A stretch of 40,873 nt of DNA from Thermoleophilia bacterium (GTDB taxonomy: Bacteria; Actinomycetota; Thermoleophilia; Gaiellales; Gaiellaceae), in assembly GCA_009694305.1 (NCBI GenBank), contig SHVL01000022.1, forward strand, positions 1 through 40,873, written 5' to 3'. The notes under the pieces are model-generated. The model did no database searches and was not told where the DNA came from. It saw nothing but the letters and a program-made list of their open reading frames with translations. Each line of letters begins with the position of its first letter. Position 1 is the stretch's first letter. The translations under genes and the position numbers were made by a program. Positions 1 to 8,550 of the stretch are shown in pieces.

Positions 1-117
1 GCCCTGATGGCTGCGATGCTGATCCTGCGCCCCTCGGGGGTCACCGGCGGCAGGGAGTTCTCGCTCGTCTGGCTGACACGACGGCACCCTCACACCACGG
101 GAGATGAAGCACCATGA
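1..117 (+). CDS. C-terminal end of an ABC transporter permease, branched-chain amino acid (LivH/LivM) type; 5' end outside window
   Basis: An open frame enters from the left edge and stops with TGA at 115-117. The visible 38 residues begin ALMAAMLILRPSGVTG, which resembles the last membrane helix and the LRPxG end of LivH/LivM-type permeases, followed by a polar tail. The stop overlaps the ATG of the next gene (ATGA at 114-117), so the two are probably translationally coupled and the transporter may import a substrate handled by the next two enzymes. Only the tail is visible, so the substrate and exact subfamily are inference. Confidence 0.55.
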   Translation, partial: ALMAAMLILRPSGVTGGREFSLVWLTRRHPHTTGDEAP

Positions 118-1031
118 GAATCTGCATCGTCGGCTGCGGCGCCGTGGGATCGCTCTTTGCCGCCAATCTCGCGACCCTCGAGGACGTAGAGGTGTGGGCG
201 TTCGACCTGTACCAGGCACACGTGGACGCGATCGGGCGGGATGGACTCATGCTCTCGGGTGCCGGCAACGTGCACGCGCGTCTGCGTGCCACGAGCGACC
301 CCGCTGCGTTGCCCCCGTGCGACTTCGGAATCGTCGCAACCAAAGCGATGCACGCCGACTCGGCCCTTGCCGCAACGGCACACGTCTTTACCGACGGCGC
401 CGTTGCCTCCGTGATGAACGGCGTCGGGAACGAGGAGACGCTCGCCCGCCACGTCTCACGGGTTATTCGCGGCACGACGTTCCCTGCGGGAAAGCTCCTC
501 GAACCGGGGCACGTGCAGTGGGACGTGAAGGGCGACACGACGTTCTCCCCGTTCGAGCCGGCGCCCGCGACTCCCGCCGAGGTCGAGGCGCTCGCCGACG
601 CGTGCACGCGCGGCGGGATGCCTGCGGCGGCAGTCGCCGACGCCCGGCCTGCCCAGTGGCGCAAGGTGATCTTCAATGCCTCGACGAACCCGATCGGAGC
701 GCTTACGGGCCTCACGCACGGGCGTGTCTGCGAGCGTCCCGATCTCCGTGCGCTCGTCAGTGGCCTCGTGGACGAGGGCAAGGCGGTCGCCGCCGCCCAG
801 GGCATCACCCTCGATGCCGACCCGGAGGCGTTGATCGACCATGCCGCGAAGCCCGAGGTCGCCTACGGCCACAAGGCCTCGATGCTGCAGGATGTCGAGG
901 CCCGACGACTGACCGAGATCGACTATCTCAACGGGGGTATCGCGCGCTTCGGCCGCGAGCTCGGCATTCCGACCCCGCTGCACGACACCATCACCACACT
1001 CGTCAAAGGAGTAGAAGCCTCATGGACCTAG
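114..1031 (+). CDS. Ketopantoate reductase family protein (2-dehydropantoate 2-reductase-like)
   Basis: 305 residues, the normal length for the PanE/ApbA family of NADPH-dependent 2-oxoacid reductases. The N-terminus carries the Rossmann glycine motif GCGAVGS at residues 7-13. The C-terminal helical domain has the family signature around WRKVIFNAS, with Lys184 and Asn188 matching the catalytic Lys and Asn of ketopantoate reductase. The start overlaps the stop of the upstream permease (ATGA) and the end overlaps the next gene by 10 bases. No other pantothenate gene is nearby, and the ABC transporter and M24-fold neighbours fit a catabolic operon, so this may be a paralogue acting on another 2-oxo acid. 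Family assignment is firm; substrate is open. Confidence 0.85.
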   Translation: MRICIVGCGAVGSLFAANLATLEDVEVWAFDLYQAHVDAIGRDGLMLSGAGNVHARLRATSDPAALPPCDFGIVATKAMHADSALAATAHVFTDGAVASVMNGVGNEETLARHVSRVIRGTTFPAGKLLEPGHVQWDVKGDTTFSPFEPAPATPAEVEALADACTRGGMPAAAVADARPAQWRKVIFNASTNPIGALTGLTHGRVCERPDLRALVSGLVDEGKAVAAAQGITLDADPEALIDHAAKPEVAYGHKASMLQDVEARRLTEIDYLNGGIARFGRELGIPTPLHDTITTLVKGVEASWT

Positions 1032-2134
1032 GCAGCGAGCTAGAACGACGTCACGCAAACATACGGACGGCGATGGGCGAGCACGGGCTCGATGCCCTGA
1101 TCGTCTCCGGCAGCGAGTACAGCGGCTTCGAGGGCGCCGTGACCTACATGTCGGGATTCCAGATCGTGCACCGCTATGCCTACGTCGTGCTGCCGGCCGA
1201 CGGAGATGCATACGTCGTCTTCCCGACTGAGGCGCGGTACGTGGGCGAGCACGCCATGACCCCGCTCGAGCAGATCTTCCACGCGCGGCCGGGCGAGCTG
1301 ATCGCCGACCATGTCCGCGGCGGCGGCTGGAAGCGGATCGGCGTCTACGGCCTCGACTACATCATGACGGTGCGCGACTACCAGGCGCTCGCCGGCCTCG
1401 ATCTCGTCTCCTTCGACGTCGAGTTCGATCTCGCCCGCGCGGTCAAGAGCGAGGCAGAGCTCGTGTCGGTGCGCGACTCGGTACGCATCAACCAGCGGGG
1501 CTTCGAGATCTGGCACGAGGCGTACGCGCCCGGCAAGACGGCTGCCGAGGTGATGGCAGTGGCCGAGGAGTATTTCATCGCGGAGGGTTGCGGACGACTG
1601 ACGATGAACATGGTGCTGACCGGCACCGACACCTACGCGCGGCCGGAGTTCAAGATCGCACGGTCGGAGGAAGTCCTGGGTGGATTCGTGTTGCCCTCAC
1701 TCGAGGTGGCGGGGCCGGGCATGCACTGGGTCGAGGTCTCGCGTGCGGTGTGCGGGCCCGACACGACACCGTCGGACGAGACGAAGCGCATGATGGAGGC
1801 CTACCTCGAGTACTACGACGCGGCCAAGACATCGATGCGGGCCGGAGCAACGTGCCACGACGTGCACACGGCCGTCTCGAAGGGCTTCAGCGACCGTGGC
1901 TATCACCTAGGCCATGTCACCGGGCACTCGATCGGGATGACGATGATCGAGTTTCCGAAGGTGGGGGAGGGCTCCGAGGTCGAGTTGCAGGAGAACATGG
2001 TGTTCTCGATGCATCCCCATGCGATTGCTGCGGACGGCGAGGGCTGTCTCTACATGCAGGATACGTGGCTCGTCACCCCGGAGGGAGGCGTGCCACTCGC
2101 CGACCTCGTGATGGAGATCTGGGTCGGTGGCTGA
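1022..2134 (+). CDS. Creatinase/M24 (pita-bread fold) hydrolase-like protein with degenerate metal site
   Basis: 370 residues: an N-terminal creatinase-like domain (about 1-140) and a C-terminal pita-bread domain. AAAGGAG at 1006-1011 lies 10 bases before the ATG; an open frame extends further upstream, but that part overlaps the ketopantoate-reductase-like gene and looks non-coding. The conserved GHSIG with its histidine is present. The usual five metal ligands (Asp, Asp, His, Glu, Glu) read Ser, Glu, His, His, Gln: the first Asp region is LPSLEVAG, the second VEVSR, the first Glu region MVFSMHPHA and the second YMQDTWLV. Creatinase itself is a metal-free member of this fold, but its catalytic His region is not obvious here. 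It is probably a non-metal hydrolase or binding protein co-transcribed with the transporter and reductase. Confidence 0.82.
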   Translation: MDLGSELERRHANIRTAMGEHGLDALIVSGSEYSGFEGAVTYMSGFQIVHRYAYVVLPADGDAYVVFPTEARYVGEHAMTPLEQIFHARPGELIADHVRGGGWKRIGVYGLDYIMTVRDYQALAGLDLVSFDVEFDLARAVKSEAELVSVRDSVRINQRGFEIWHEAYAPGKTAAEVMAVAEEYFIAEGCGRLTMNMVLTGTDTYARPEFKIARSEEVLGGFVLPSLEVAGPGMHWVEVSRAVCGPDTTPSDETKRMMEAYLEYYDAAKTSMRAGATCHDVHTAVSKGFSDRGYHLGHVTGHSIGMTMIEFPKVGEGSEVELQENMVFSMHPHAIAADGEGCLYMQDTWLVTPEGGVPLADLVMEIWVGG

Positions 2135-2179
2135 AGGGAGAGGATGTGATTCGAGCGGTGCGGGAGGTAGACTGGGCGA

Positions 2180-2410
2180 ATGACCTGGCCCTGGATCGTG
2201 CTGCTCGCGATCGCCCTCGGTGTCGCTGTTGTTGCCGAGTGGCCGAGGTTCGAGCGTCTCGCCGGAGCTGACGCACGGCGTCTGCGCAACCGGGGGAAGC
2301 GCAAGGCGAAGCTGACGGTGGTCACGAGCGACGACGACGAGTTCGTCCGCAGCGTTCAGGCCGATCTCGAGTCACTGCCGACGATCGAGGAGCGCGAAAC
2401 GCCTCGTTGA
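2180..2410 (+). CDS. Small single-pass membrane protein, unknown
   Basis: 76 residues. A hydrophobic helix at about residues 4-19 is followed by a short basic stretch (RRLRNRGKRK) and then an acidic, soluble tail. A GGGAGGT sequence precedes the ATG by about 10 bases. The gene follows the M24-fold gene by 45 bases on the same strand and may be its last operon member. No family was recognised. The membrane anchor and positive-inside charge pattern favour a real gene over a chance frame. Confidence 0.5.
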   Translation: MTWPWIVLLAIALGVAVVAEWPRFERLAGADARRLRNRGKRKAKLTVVTSDDDEFVRSVQADLESLPTIEERETPR

Positions 2411-2439
2411 GCTCCCCGACCTGACAGCCGGGCTCTTCG

Positions 2440-4839
2440 CTACCGGATCATGATCGTCGTTGTCAGCACCCGGGTGTTCGGCAGGATCTGCGGCACGTTC
2501 TCACTGTTGCGCGACTCCTGGAAGTCGGAGACTTGCAGTCGGAGTCGATGGGACCCGGGGGTGAGCCCAACGGTGGCGATCCGCAGTGTGTTGCCGGCCC
2601 AGGTGGTGGTCCGGGTCGTTCCGTCGATCGTTGCCAGAGCCGTGTTCGGGTCGGTACCCGCACCCGTGTCCGAGACGGCCACGACGAGAGGCGCGTTGCG
2701 CCCGACGCGGCTCCGCAGGAGGTTCGTATTCGGGGGTTGGGTGTCGTTGACCCAGAAGCGGAACGAGTAGCGTCCTGCCCCGCCCGGCTTCGGGCTGTCG
2801 AAGACGACGTGATAGATGCCCGGCCGGGGGCGCAGGGCGCCGGCCGCGAGCACCGGGGAGCCGAACTGCGCCAGGTACGGGGTCAGATAGACGGGAAGCG
2901 CCGCGTAGCTCGTGAGGCGATTCTCGTTCCCTGCCACGATCACACGAGGCTCGACCGTGACACCTGCGCCTCTGTGCGTGATCGCGACACCGAAGTTTGC
3001 GACAGGCTTCGTGAGCGTGAACCGGAAGACCTGTTCGGGGCCCTGCAGCGAGGCACTGACGCTGCCGTTCGCGGGGACATCCGGGTACCGGTAGCGCGAT
3101 ACGCGGGCCGGTTGCCCGCGCGTGTCTCCGATGTACCGCCCCGGTGCGCTCAGACGGACGCCCTGCACGGTGGCGAGGCCGGGGCGGCTGACGTGGAGCC
3201 AGAAGGGTATCCGGCGCTCCTCTGCACCACGTGTCAGCAGGACGGCGCCGGAGAAATCGCCGTCCGCTGCGGCAGCACCGACACTGGCGGTGATCGAGAG
3301 CTGGCCGGGCACGGAGACCGTCAGAGGAACAGCGAGGGCGGCGCCCGCTTCCTGCTCGGCTGTCTCGACGGCGACCGTCCAGACTCCGGCCCCGCCGCCT
3401 ACGTCGGAGACCTGGAGCTGCACCGGCACGCTTGTGTCGGGAGAGACGAGGCCGAAGGAGACCGAGGGGGGCGACGAGGCGATCAGCGGCGTGTCTGCCC
3501 GCACCGGGTCGATGAGTCCGCCGCCGCCTCGCGTGGGCGGCGCAGGCTTGCCTTCAACCTCGACGGTGCTCCCCGAGCCGATCAGCGCCGCCTTGAGGAC
3601 GGCAACCGACCAGTCAGGGTGCCGCTCCTGCAGGAGTGCTGCCGTCCCGGCGACCTGCGGGCAGGCCATCGACGTTCCCGACCACGCCTCGAAGCGGCCG
3701 CCGGGGAGTGCCGAGACAATCGAGACGCCCGGCGCGCTCACGTCCGGCTTGAGCCTGAGCGAAAGCGGCGTTGGCCCGGCACTGCTGAACCCCGCGATGC
3801 TGCTCCTCCTCTGGAGAGAGGGGGTCGTCACGGCGGCAACGGTGATCGCGCGTGCAGAGGTTCCGGGTGACGAGACCGACCCTCCGCCGAACTCGTCGAA
3901 ATCGTTGCCCGCTGCCACGACCGGGACAACTCCGGCGCGCGCAGCGCCGTCGAGTGCGAGGGCGACCAGATCGCGGGACGGCTCGACCTGCGGCTCTCCG
4001 ATCGAGAGGTTGATAACGTCCATTCCATCGGCGACGGCTGCCTCGATCGCCGCCACGATCTCGGCGGCGTTGCCGTCGAGACCGACTCCCGAAGCGGTCG
4101 GGATGGACAGCGCCTTGTAGTTGCCGATGAACGCACGCGGCGCGATGCCCGAGATGATGTTCCCATCGGCCTTCGTTCCCGCATTGCCGGCGGCGATCCC
4201 GGCGACATGTGTCCCGTGCTCGGACTGCTCTGCATCGAAGGGCTTGCGGGCGTTCCGCCACCCCGTCCCTGCCGGTGCAAACGCCCGGGCAACGACGACC
4301 TTCGCCGTCGTGTAGGCCGTCTGGCCCTTCGGGAAGCCGGCAGGCATCGTGTATCCCGTTGGAGAGAAGTACGGATGGCTCTGGTCTACCCCGTCGTCGA
4401 TGATCGCGATCTTCATCCCCTCGCCGCTGTTCGGGAGCCCTGTTTGCCAGCGCGGCGCTGCGCGGAGGACGTCAGCGACGCTGACCGAGGCCACCGTGTA
4501 GGCGGCTCCCACGTCTACCGTTTTGACCCCCGGGAGTCGGGCGAGTCGGGGAAGCGCCTGCTCGGGCACAAGGACCGCTGCTCCGTTCAGGACGAGTCGG
4601 TAGCGCCAGATGATCCTTGCGCGGGGGATCGCCTGGCGGAGGTCGGCAGCGAACCGGGCCTGCTCCCGATTGACGACGGAGCGGATGCCGGAGTCGGTCG
4701 TGCCTGCGAGTGAGGGGGAGTGGAGCGTCACGACGACCTCGCGCAGTGCTCCGCCGCCCTGCGGGCCGTCGCGCAGGCCGGTGTGACCAGGAAGGAGGAG
4801 GAGCGCGAAGACGGTGAGGAGTCCGAAGAGGCGGATCAT
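2440..4839 (-). CDS. Secreted subtilisin-like serine protease (peptidase S8)
   Basis: 799 residues from the ATG at 4839. A longer frame runs to 5004, but it would read through tRNA-Leu, and the chosen start begins directly with a signal peptide (MIRLFGLLTVFALLLLPG). An inhibitor-I9-like propeptide lies at about 30-120. The catalytic domain shows the full triad: Asp148 in IIDDG, His208 in EHGTHVAG and Ser390 in GTSMACPQ, with the oxyanion Asn311 in VVAAGN. A long, beta-rich C-terminal region of about 350 residues without clear repeats follows and is probably for substrate or surface binding. Expected to be exported and self-processed. No strong ribosome binding site is visible, so the start could move slightly. 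Confidence 0.93.
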   Translation of the reverse strand: MIRLFGLLTVFALLLLPGHTGLRDGPQGGGALREVVVTLHSPSLAGTTDSGIRSVVNREQARFAADLRQAIPRARIIWRYRLVLNGAAVLVPEQALPRLARLPGVKTVDVGAAYTVASVSVADVLRAAPRWQTGLPNSGEGMKIAIIDDGVDQSHPYFSPTGYTMPAGFPKGQTAYTTAKVVVARAFAPAGTGWRNARKPFDAEQSEHGTHVAGIAAGNAGTKADGNIISGIAPRAFIGNYKALSIPTASGVGLDGNAAEIVAAIEAAVADGMDVINLSIGEPQVEPSRDLVALALDGAARAGVVPVVAAGNDFDEFGGGSVSSPGTSARAITVAAVTTPSLQRRSSIAGFSSAGPTPLSLRLKPDVSAPGVSIVSALPGGRFEAWSGTSMACPQVAGTAALLQERHPDWSVAVLKAALIGSGSTVEVEGKPAPPTRGGGGLIDPVRADTPLIASSPPSVSFGLVSPDTSVPVQLQVSDVGGGAGVWTVAVETAEQEAGAALAVPLTVSVPGQLSITASVGAAAADGDFSGAVLLTRGAEERRIPFWLHVSRPGLATVQGVRLSAPGRYIGDTRGQPARVSRYRYPDVPANGSVSASLQGPEQVFRFTLTKPVANFGVAITHRGAGVTVEPRVIVAGNENRLTSYAALPVYLTPYLAQFGSPVLAAGALRPRPGIYHVVFDSPKPGGAGRYSFRFWVNDTQPPNTNLLRSRVGRNAPLVVAVSDTGAGTDPNTALATIDGTTRTTTWAGNTLRIATVGLTPGSHRLRLQVSDFQESRNSENVPQILPNTRVLTTTIMIR

Positions 4840-4919
4840 GATGACTGTGACGTCGAGAGGGCGCAGCGGTTTCCGTGCAGGATGCCGGAAGTGTCGGCGG
4901 CGGGTAGAATCGCCGTCGC

Positions 4920-5003
4920 GCGGATGTGGCGGAATTGGTAGACGCGCACGGTTCAGATCCGTGTGTCCGAAAGGACGTGGAGGTTCAAGTCCTCTCATCC
5001 GCA
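4920..5003 (+). tRNA. tRNA-Leu (anticodon CAG)
   Basis: 84 bases with a complete class II cloverleaf. The acceptor arm GCGGATG pairs with CATCCGC at 4996-5002, with A5003 as discriminator and no encoded CCA. The anticodon stem CACGG/CCGTG encloses the loop TTCAGAT, giving anticodon CAG (codon CUG). The long variable arm (TGTCCGAAAGGACG) and the T arm GAGG-TTCAAGT-CCTC are typical of tRNA-Leu. It lies head to head with the subtilase gene. Confidence 0.97.
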
Positions 5004-5006
5004 TAT

Positions 5007-5034
5007 GAACAGGGGCCCTCTGAGGCCCCTGTTC
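5007..5034 (+). terminator. Terminator-like hairpin after tRNA-Leu
   Basis: A perfect 11-base-pair inverted repeat (5007-5017 with 5024-5034, arm GAACAGGGGCC) with a 6-base loop starts 3 bases after the tRNA. There is no T tract, as is common for high-GC actinobacterial terminators. It lies between the tRNA (plus) and bcp (minus) and could serve both directions. Confidence 0.75.
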
Positions 5035-5063
5035 TGCGCACGAGGTCGGCCGCGAAGCGCGCG

Positions 5064-5525
5064 CTACCCGGCGAGAGAGGCGAGCACGTCATCGGCATGT
5101 GAGTCTGGCTTTACCTTTCTCATTACCCTGGTGACCGTTCCGGTGGCGTCGATCACAAAGGTCGCGCGCTCGACGCCCATGTAGGTCTTACCGTACATCG
5201 ACTTCTCGACCCAGACGCCGTACGCCTCGGCTGTCGCATGATCGGGGTCCGAGAGCAGCGTGAACGGCAGGTCGAACTTCGCCTTGAACCGGAGATGAGA
5301 TGCCTCCCCGTCGGGGCTGATGCCGAGCACGACAGCCCCGCTGCGCTCGAACGCCCCCCAGGCATCGCGGATACCGCACGCCTGCGTGGTGCAGCCGGGC
5401 GTGTCGTCTTTGGGGTAGAAGTAGAGGACGATCGGTGAGCCCCTCAGGGCAGAGAGCGAGACCGTGGCACCCGTCTCCGAGACGAGCGAGAAGTCGGGAG
5501 CGGTGGCTCCTTCGAGAATGGACAA
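5064..5525 (-). CDS. bcp: Thioredoxin-dependent peroxiredoxin, Bcp/PrxQ family
   Basis: 153 residues. Reduces hydrogen peroxide and organic hydroperoxides using thioredoxin. The motif YFYPKDDTPGCTTQAC carries the peroxidatic Cys45 and the resolving Cys50, the same spacing as E. coli BCP. The start codon is TTG (5525-5523), supported by GGAGG five bases upstream; no better start lies nearby. Monocistronic, between the tRNA terminator and an alcohol dehydrogenase gene. Confidence 0.95.
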   Translation of the reverse strand: MSILEGATAPDFSLVSETGATVSLSALRGSPIVLYFYPKDDTPGCTTQACGIRDAWGAFERSGAVVLGISPDGEASHLRFKAKFDLPFTLLSDPDHATAEAYGVWVEKSMYGKTYMGVERATFVIDATGTVTRVMRKVKPDSHADDVLASLAG

Positions 5526-5651
5526 GAGTGCCTCCGTGCGCTGGATATAGGGATCGTGTACGTCAGCTGCGCCGGCGATCCAGAGGGCGATTCTTCCGTA
5601 TCAGCGGCCGCTGTGACGCATCGTAGCGGCGTGGTGTCCGAGCGCGATGCG

Positions 5652-6665
5652 TCAGGGGCCGACCGTGATGACGGCCTTTCCCTCGACCTCGCCGGCGCGG
5701 AGCGCATCGAGAGCGTCGGCCATCTCCTCGAGCGGCCAGAGCGTCAGGAGCGGTACCCGGATCTCACCGGCGGCGGCAAGCTCGAGCGCCCGACGCAGGT
5801 GCGCGTTGCTCCCCGAGCGAATGCCACGGATCGACAGTTCCTTGCGGGCGATCGAGGCCATGTCCAGCGAAGGAACGGTCGCGTACCCGGCGAGGACGAG
5901 CATCCCGCGCGGCAGCAGCAGGTCGAGGCCCGGCTGGATCGCGGCAGGGGAGCCTGAACACTCGACGACACACGGGGTCGCGGGAGCATCCTCGGCCGTG
6001 GGCACGGCCTGATGCCCGAGCCGACTGGCGGCCTCACGCCGGCTTCTCTGAGGTTCCACGACAACGAGGTCACGCCCGTCGCGGCGTAGCAGTTCCGCCA
6101 CGAAGAAGCCGACCGGACCGGCACCCACGACGACAAGTGGTGCAGAACCGGTGTAGGTGATCGCCTCAACGGTATTTACCGCGGTCGCGCCGGCATCAAC
6201 GAGAGCTGCCGCATCGGGCGATGACAATGTTGTGGGCACGGGGATCGCCTGACCTGCTCGCATCGCGACGAACTCGGAGAATGCGCCGTTGCGCTCAGAG
6301 ATGCCGATGACCGAGCGGATCGTCGGGCAGAGACGCTCGTTGCCGTCCAGACACGGGCCGGTGCCGGCGCGACAGAGATCACAGTCACCACCCGCTCCCT
6401 CGAACAGCGTTGACGTGACGCGCTGTCCGACCCAGCCCGCATCCTCGGCTGACCCGGTTGCCGTCACAACCCCCACACCTTCGTGCCCAAGCACGAACGG
6501 CAGGTCGGGTCGATAGGACTCCCCGGCGAGGATGTGGAGGTCGGTGCCACAGATGCCGCACGCCTCGACCTGCACGAGCAACTCTCCTGGTAGGGGCTCG
6601 GGTTTCGGTATCTCCTGCAGTTCGGGCGCGAGCGATGGAATTTCGGTGACAACCTGGGCACGCAT
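5652..6665 (-). CDS. Zinc-dependent alcohol dehydrogenase (medium-chain dehydrogenase/reductase)
   Basis: 337 residues. The catalytic zinc site is visible as Cys39 in CGICGTD and His61-Glu62 in GHEGVG. A structural zinc lobe has Cys95, Cys98, Cys105 and Cys113, although the Cys98-Cys105 gap is wider than the usual CxxCxxC spacing. The NAD(P)-binding domain follows with the glycine-rich VVVGAGPVGF. The closest resemblance is to sorbitol/threonine/glucose dehydrogenase-type members; the substrate cannot be told. A 126-base spacer separates it from bcp and it appears to be a single-gene unit. Confidence 0.88.
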   Translation of the reverse strand: MRAQVVTEIPSLAPELQEIPKPEPLPGELLVQVEACGICGTDLHILAGESYRPDLPFVLGHEGVGVVTATGSAEDAGWVGQRVTSTLFEGAGGDCDLCRAGTGPCLDGNERLCPTIRSVIGISERNGAFSEFVAMRAGQAIPVPTTLSSPDAAALVDAGATAVNTVEAITYTGSAPLVVVGAGPVGFFVAELLRRDGRDLVVVEPQRSRREAASRLGHQAVPTAEDAPATPCVVECSGSPAAIQPGLDLLLPRGMLVLAGYATVPSLDMASIARKELSIRGIRSGSNAHLRRALELAAAGEIRVPLLTLWPLEEMADALDALRAGEVEGKAVITVGP

Positions 6666-7073
6666 TCGAGAATCAAGCCTATACCAGCCTCTCGCCGTCG
6701 TCGGCCGAGCCGTTGGTCAAACCCCGTCGGCCACCGTCACCGTTTGAGCCACCGGGCCGGTTGCGCTTCTGTCGCCGGGCCCGTGTCAGTCCGCGGCGAG
6801 GACGTACGTGCGGCGCTCATGTCCCGCACCCATGGACGACAGCACGTGGTCTTGCATGGAGGTCGAGACCATGCCGGAGTACGATCGAATTGGCTCGTAG
6901 CCCTCATCAGCGCACGATGATCTCTCGTCAGTGAGATGGGTCGGAGGCATCGCTCTGCTCGGCGCGCTGCGTGGTCTCGGCGACCACGATCGGCGCGAGA
7001 CCCGCAGGTTCAGGCACGGCTCCCGCATGGCCCCTCCGACACGGTGAGGGGTGGAGCACGTAGGCTCGACGGC
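6666..7073. other. Intergenic stretch without a convincing gene
   Basis: 408 bases between two divergent genes. Several open frames exist but none has family-like composition. A minus-strand frame ending at 6786 contains a short hydrophilic peptide that might be a remnant, but nothing supports it. The right end must hold the promoter for the membrane-protein pair at 7074; no clear sigma-70 boxes were recognised. Confidence 0.5.
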
Positions 7074-7430
7074 ATGGTCTCTGCCCATCACTACCTCGCC
7101 TACGTCGTGGTCGCCGGTTGCCTGCTGGCGGGCGTGATCGGCCTCGTCGCGTATCGCCGTGGGGCGCTCCTGAGCGGGCCGATGATTCACCTGCTCGCCC
7201 TGCCACAGACGCTCCTCGTCGCGCAGGCAGCGCTCGGCCTCCTGCTCCTTTCGGGCAACTACCGGGCGACAGACCAGTTGCACTACGTCTACGGCGCTGT
7301 GGCGCTTGGCGTTGTCCTCTCACCCTGGTTCTACGCTCCCGCCGATCCGCGCAGGCGGTTGCTCTGGTTCGCCGTCTCGGCACTCGTCGCCGCCGCACTC
7401 GGTGTGCGTGGCACCATGACCGGAGCGTGA
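7074..7430 (+). CDS. Small multi-pass membrane protein, unknown
   Basis: 118 residues from the ATG at 7074; a longer frame upstream is arginine-rich and looks non-coding. About four hydrophobic helices are visible (near residues 7-27, 36-58, 67-83 and 92-112), so most of the protein is in the membrane. The histidines and tyrosines near the loops (MVSAHHYLAY, DQLHYVYG) are noteworthy, but no known motif was identified. Its stop overlaps the GTG of the next gene (GTGA at 7427-7430), so the two are probably made together. Confidence 0.72.
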   Translation: MVSAHHYLAYVVVAGCLLAGVIGLVAYRRGALLSGPMIHLLALPQTLLVAQAALGLLLLSGNYRATDQLHYVYGAVALGVVLSPWFYAPADPRRRLLWFAVSALVAAALGVRGTMTGA

Positions 7431-7795
7431 AACGCTTCTACGAGAACCGGACGGTGCGCGGCCTCGCGATCGTGGCCCTGATTGCGGCCGTCGTCGTGGT
7501 GCTCTCGCTCGAGCCGGTACTCGCAGTCACGGGAGGGCTTCTGAGGATCGCGTTCTTCCTCGCGATTGCGTTTTTCCTCTTCCTCGTCTGGCGCGAGCGG
7601 AGAGGAGACCTCGAAGCATGGTCGGATCGGTCGCGCCGCGTCTTCTATACGGCGATTGCACTCGCCGTCGTGGACATCGGCGCCGCGATCGGGCTCTCAC
7701 CGACGGGCGGCGATGCGATTGCGTTCTTCGCCGTGCTCGGGTTGTGCGCCTGGGCGATCCTCCGGACGTGGCGCACGGAGCACACGTACGCCTGA
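7427..7795 (+). CDS. Small membrane protein, translationally coupled to upstream gene
   Basis: 122 residues from GTG at 7427, which overlaps the upstream stop in GTGA. Hydrophobic helices lie at about 13-30, 32-48, 66-83 and 90-107, with a charged segment (WRERRGDLEAWSDRSRR) between the second and third. No family was recognised. The pair may form a two-component membrane assembly. It ends one base before the stop of the convergent HemQ-like gene, so the two transcripts overlap. Confidence 0.7.
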   Translation: MKRFYENRTVRGLAIVALIAAVVVVLSLEPVLAVTGGLLRIAFFLAIAFFLFLVWRERRGDLEAWSDRSRRVFYTAIALAVVDIGAAIGLSPTGGDAIAFFAVLGLCAWAILRTWRTEHTYA

Positions 7796-7796
7796 G

Positions 7797-8537
7797 CTAT
7801 CCCGCCGTAGCGTGGACGGCGGCGCCGTCGAGCGCGGCGAGCACAGACCGAACGGGTCCGAGCGCACCCACGAAGATCGGCGTGTCCCGTTCCGTCCAGC
7901 GTGACGCCTCGGTCTCGCGCAGCGTCATCATCAGGTGCATGAAGTCGGCAGGCTCCTCGCACTCGAACGCCGGCATGAACTCCTGGTCGTCGATCCCGAA
8001 GGAGTAGGTCGTGTGATTCGTCACGGTCACGAACTTGCCGCCGACCTCTGCGTGCTCGCGCATTGCAGTAGCGCGCTCCTCGAAGGTGAGGAAGTACCAC
8101 GGCCGCTTCTTGACGAACGGATAGACGACGAGATAGGGCGCCTCGCGCGGAATCACCTTGCCCTGGCGAATGCGCTTCTTGTCGGTATAGACCGATGGTT
8201 TCGTCGTCGCGAGATACGAGTAGGGCGTGGTCAGCCAGCCGGCGAGGGACGTGCCGTTGAGGTCGGCGCCGAGGTCGAGAAGGTCGTCGTAGCGCTCCGT
8301 GATCTGCCAGAGGAAGAAATCGGCCTCGGGTCGGATGCCCGAGACGTTGTAGGCCCGTAGGCCTTCCATGCGGCCCGCCCACTCCTCGACGACCGCTGCG
8401 AAGGCATCCTTGCCGGCGTCGCGCTCCTCGGCGGGGAGGCGTCGCCAGGCGGGATCGACCTTGAAGAACCGATACGAGACGTACTGTCCGACCTGGGCGC
8501 TCTCGATCCGCTCGTACGTGGGTTTTCCCTCGCTCAT
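7797..8537 (-). CDS. hemQ: Chlorite dismutase-family heme protein, probable coproheme decarboxylase (HemQ/ChdC)
   Basis: 246 residues, typical of the HemQ branch, which converts coproheme III to heme b in Gram-positive bacteria. Tyr139 in VVYPFVKKRPWY matches the catalytic tyrosine of ChdC. His162 in MREHAEVGG is the likely proximal heme ligand; His175 in TNHTTYSFG sits about where firmicute enzymes have a distal Gln. The FGIDDQEF segment matches the conserved end of the heme pocket. There are no other heme genes beside it. A true chlorite-degrading enzyme would show the distal Arg, which is not evident. Residue assignments rest on alignment from memory. Confidence 0.85.
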   Translation of the reverse strand: MSEGKPTYERIESAQVGQYVSYRFFKVDPAWRRLPAEERDAGKDAFAAVVEEWAGRMEGLRAYNVSGIRPEADFFLWQITERYDDLLDLGADLNGTSLAGWLTTPYSYLATTKPSVYTDKKRIRQGKVIPREAPYLVVYPFVKKRPWYFLTFEERATAMREHAEVGGKFVTVTNHTTYSFGIDDQEFMPAFECEEPADFMHLMMTLRETEASRWTERDTPIFVGALGPVRSVLAALDGAAVHATAG

Positions 8538-8550
8538 CGTCCCATCGTAC

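Noticed and set aside
104-1021. Open frame upstream and in frame with the M24-fold gene (would give 676 residues)
   Set aside because: It overlaps the ketopantoate-reductase-like gene; the ribosome binding site and homology start at 1022.
2533-4120. Long plus-strand frames opposite the subtilase
   Set aside because: Antisense shadows without family features.
4840-5004. Upstream extension of the subtilase frame
   Set aside because: It reads through tRNA-Leu in antisense; the signal peptide begins at 4839.
6786-7283. 165-residue minus-strand frame
   Set aside because: It overlaps the start of a better-supported plus-strand membrane protein and has no recognisable features.
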